From assembly GCA_002340405.1 (NCBI GenBank), contig DDLZ01000087.1, forward strand, positions 10,662-16,973: 6,312 nt of DNA, read 5' to 3'. This document shows positions 6,264 through 6,312 of this stretch, piece by piece. Numbering within the stretch: position 1 is the first letter of the stretch; each line of letters starts with the position of its first letter. The translations under genes and the position numbers were made by a program. The notes below the pieces were generated by a model. That model was not told the DNA's origin, did not search any database, and was given only the letters and a program-made list of their open reading frames with translations. The stretch comes from Bacteroidales bacterium UBA2559 (GTDB lineage Bacteria > Bacteroidota > Bacteroidia > Bacteroidales > Bacteroidaceae).

Positions 6264-6271
6264 CAAAGTTA
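6258..6271 (-). promoter_or_regulatory. Candidate Bacteroidota promoter (-7 element) for the sulfonolipid operon
   Basis: On the minus strand, 6271-6264 read TAACTTTG, an exact match to the Bacteroidota -7 consensus TAnnTTTG. Transcription would begin near 6258, leaving a leader of about 60 bases to the capB ATG. I see no good TTTG -33 element at the expected spacing. The element sits in a 10-bp perfect palindrome, CTTTGCAAAG (6259-6268). The region upstream to 6312 is AT-rich and holds no other feature I can support. Confidence 0.5.
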
Positions 6272-6312
6272 CTAAAAATGTCGGTCCGTTCTATTATAAA
6301 ATAAGTTATAAT

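Overview
The window looks like a Bacteroidota chromosome, probably Bacteroidales. The evidence is AT-rich intergenic DNA, almost no Shine-Dalgarno sequence before the starts, promoter elements of the TAnnTTTG type, a TatC with a long first periplasmic loop, and genes for sulfonolipid synthesis, which is typical of this phylum (Alistipes, Odoribacter, Capnocytophaga and relatives). Genus cannot be fixed from the sequence alone.

Layout. The left sixth carries two genes of the twin-arginine translocase on the + strand: the last 33 codons of a TatA/TatB-type subunit (1-102) and a complete tatC (184-1011). The 81 bases between them hold a degenerate direct repeat of the tatA tail and a 14-bp perfect palindrome. 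The rest is a four-gene minus-strand operon, read right to left, that converges on tatC. It consists of a PLP-dependent acyl-CoA:amino acid C-acyltransferase (6194-4935, CapB-like), a threonine-synthase-fold cysteate synthase (4920-3697, CapA-like), a short-chain dehydrogenase (3694-2894, CapC-like) and a biotin-carboxyltransferase/oxaloacetate-decarboxylase-like protein (2863-1082). Gaps are 14, 2 and 30 bases. A hairpin plus U-rich tail at 1021-1055, correctly oriented for the minus strand, ends the operon. A candidate promoter and about 60-nt leader lie at 6195-6271.

How the genes work together. The first three enzymes match the capnine route: O-phosphoserine plus sulfite gives L-cysteate (CapA), cysteate plus a fatty acyl-CoA gives a 3-keto-sulfonolipid base (CapB), and this is reduced to the capnine-type base (CapC). 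The product is the sulfonate analogue of a sphingoid base and becomes an envelope lipid after N-acylation.

The most unusual item is the fourth gene. It keeps the metal site of the carboxyltransferase TIM barrel and a C-terminal biotinyl-like domain, but the biotin-accepting lysine is glycine and the conserved catalytic threonine is lysine. It is therefore unlikely to be an ordinary biotin-dependent oxaloacetate decarboxylase or pyruvate carboxylase subunit. Its place at the end of a sulfonolipid operon suggests a repurposed enzyme of unknown substrate.

No tRNA, rRNA, CRISPR array, insertion sequence or gene-free stretch over 300 bases was seen.
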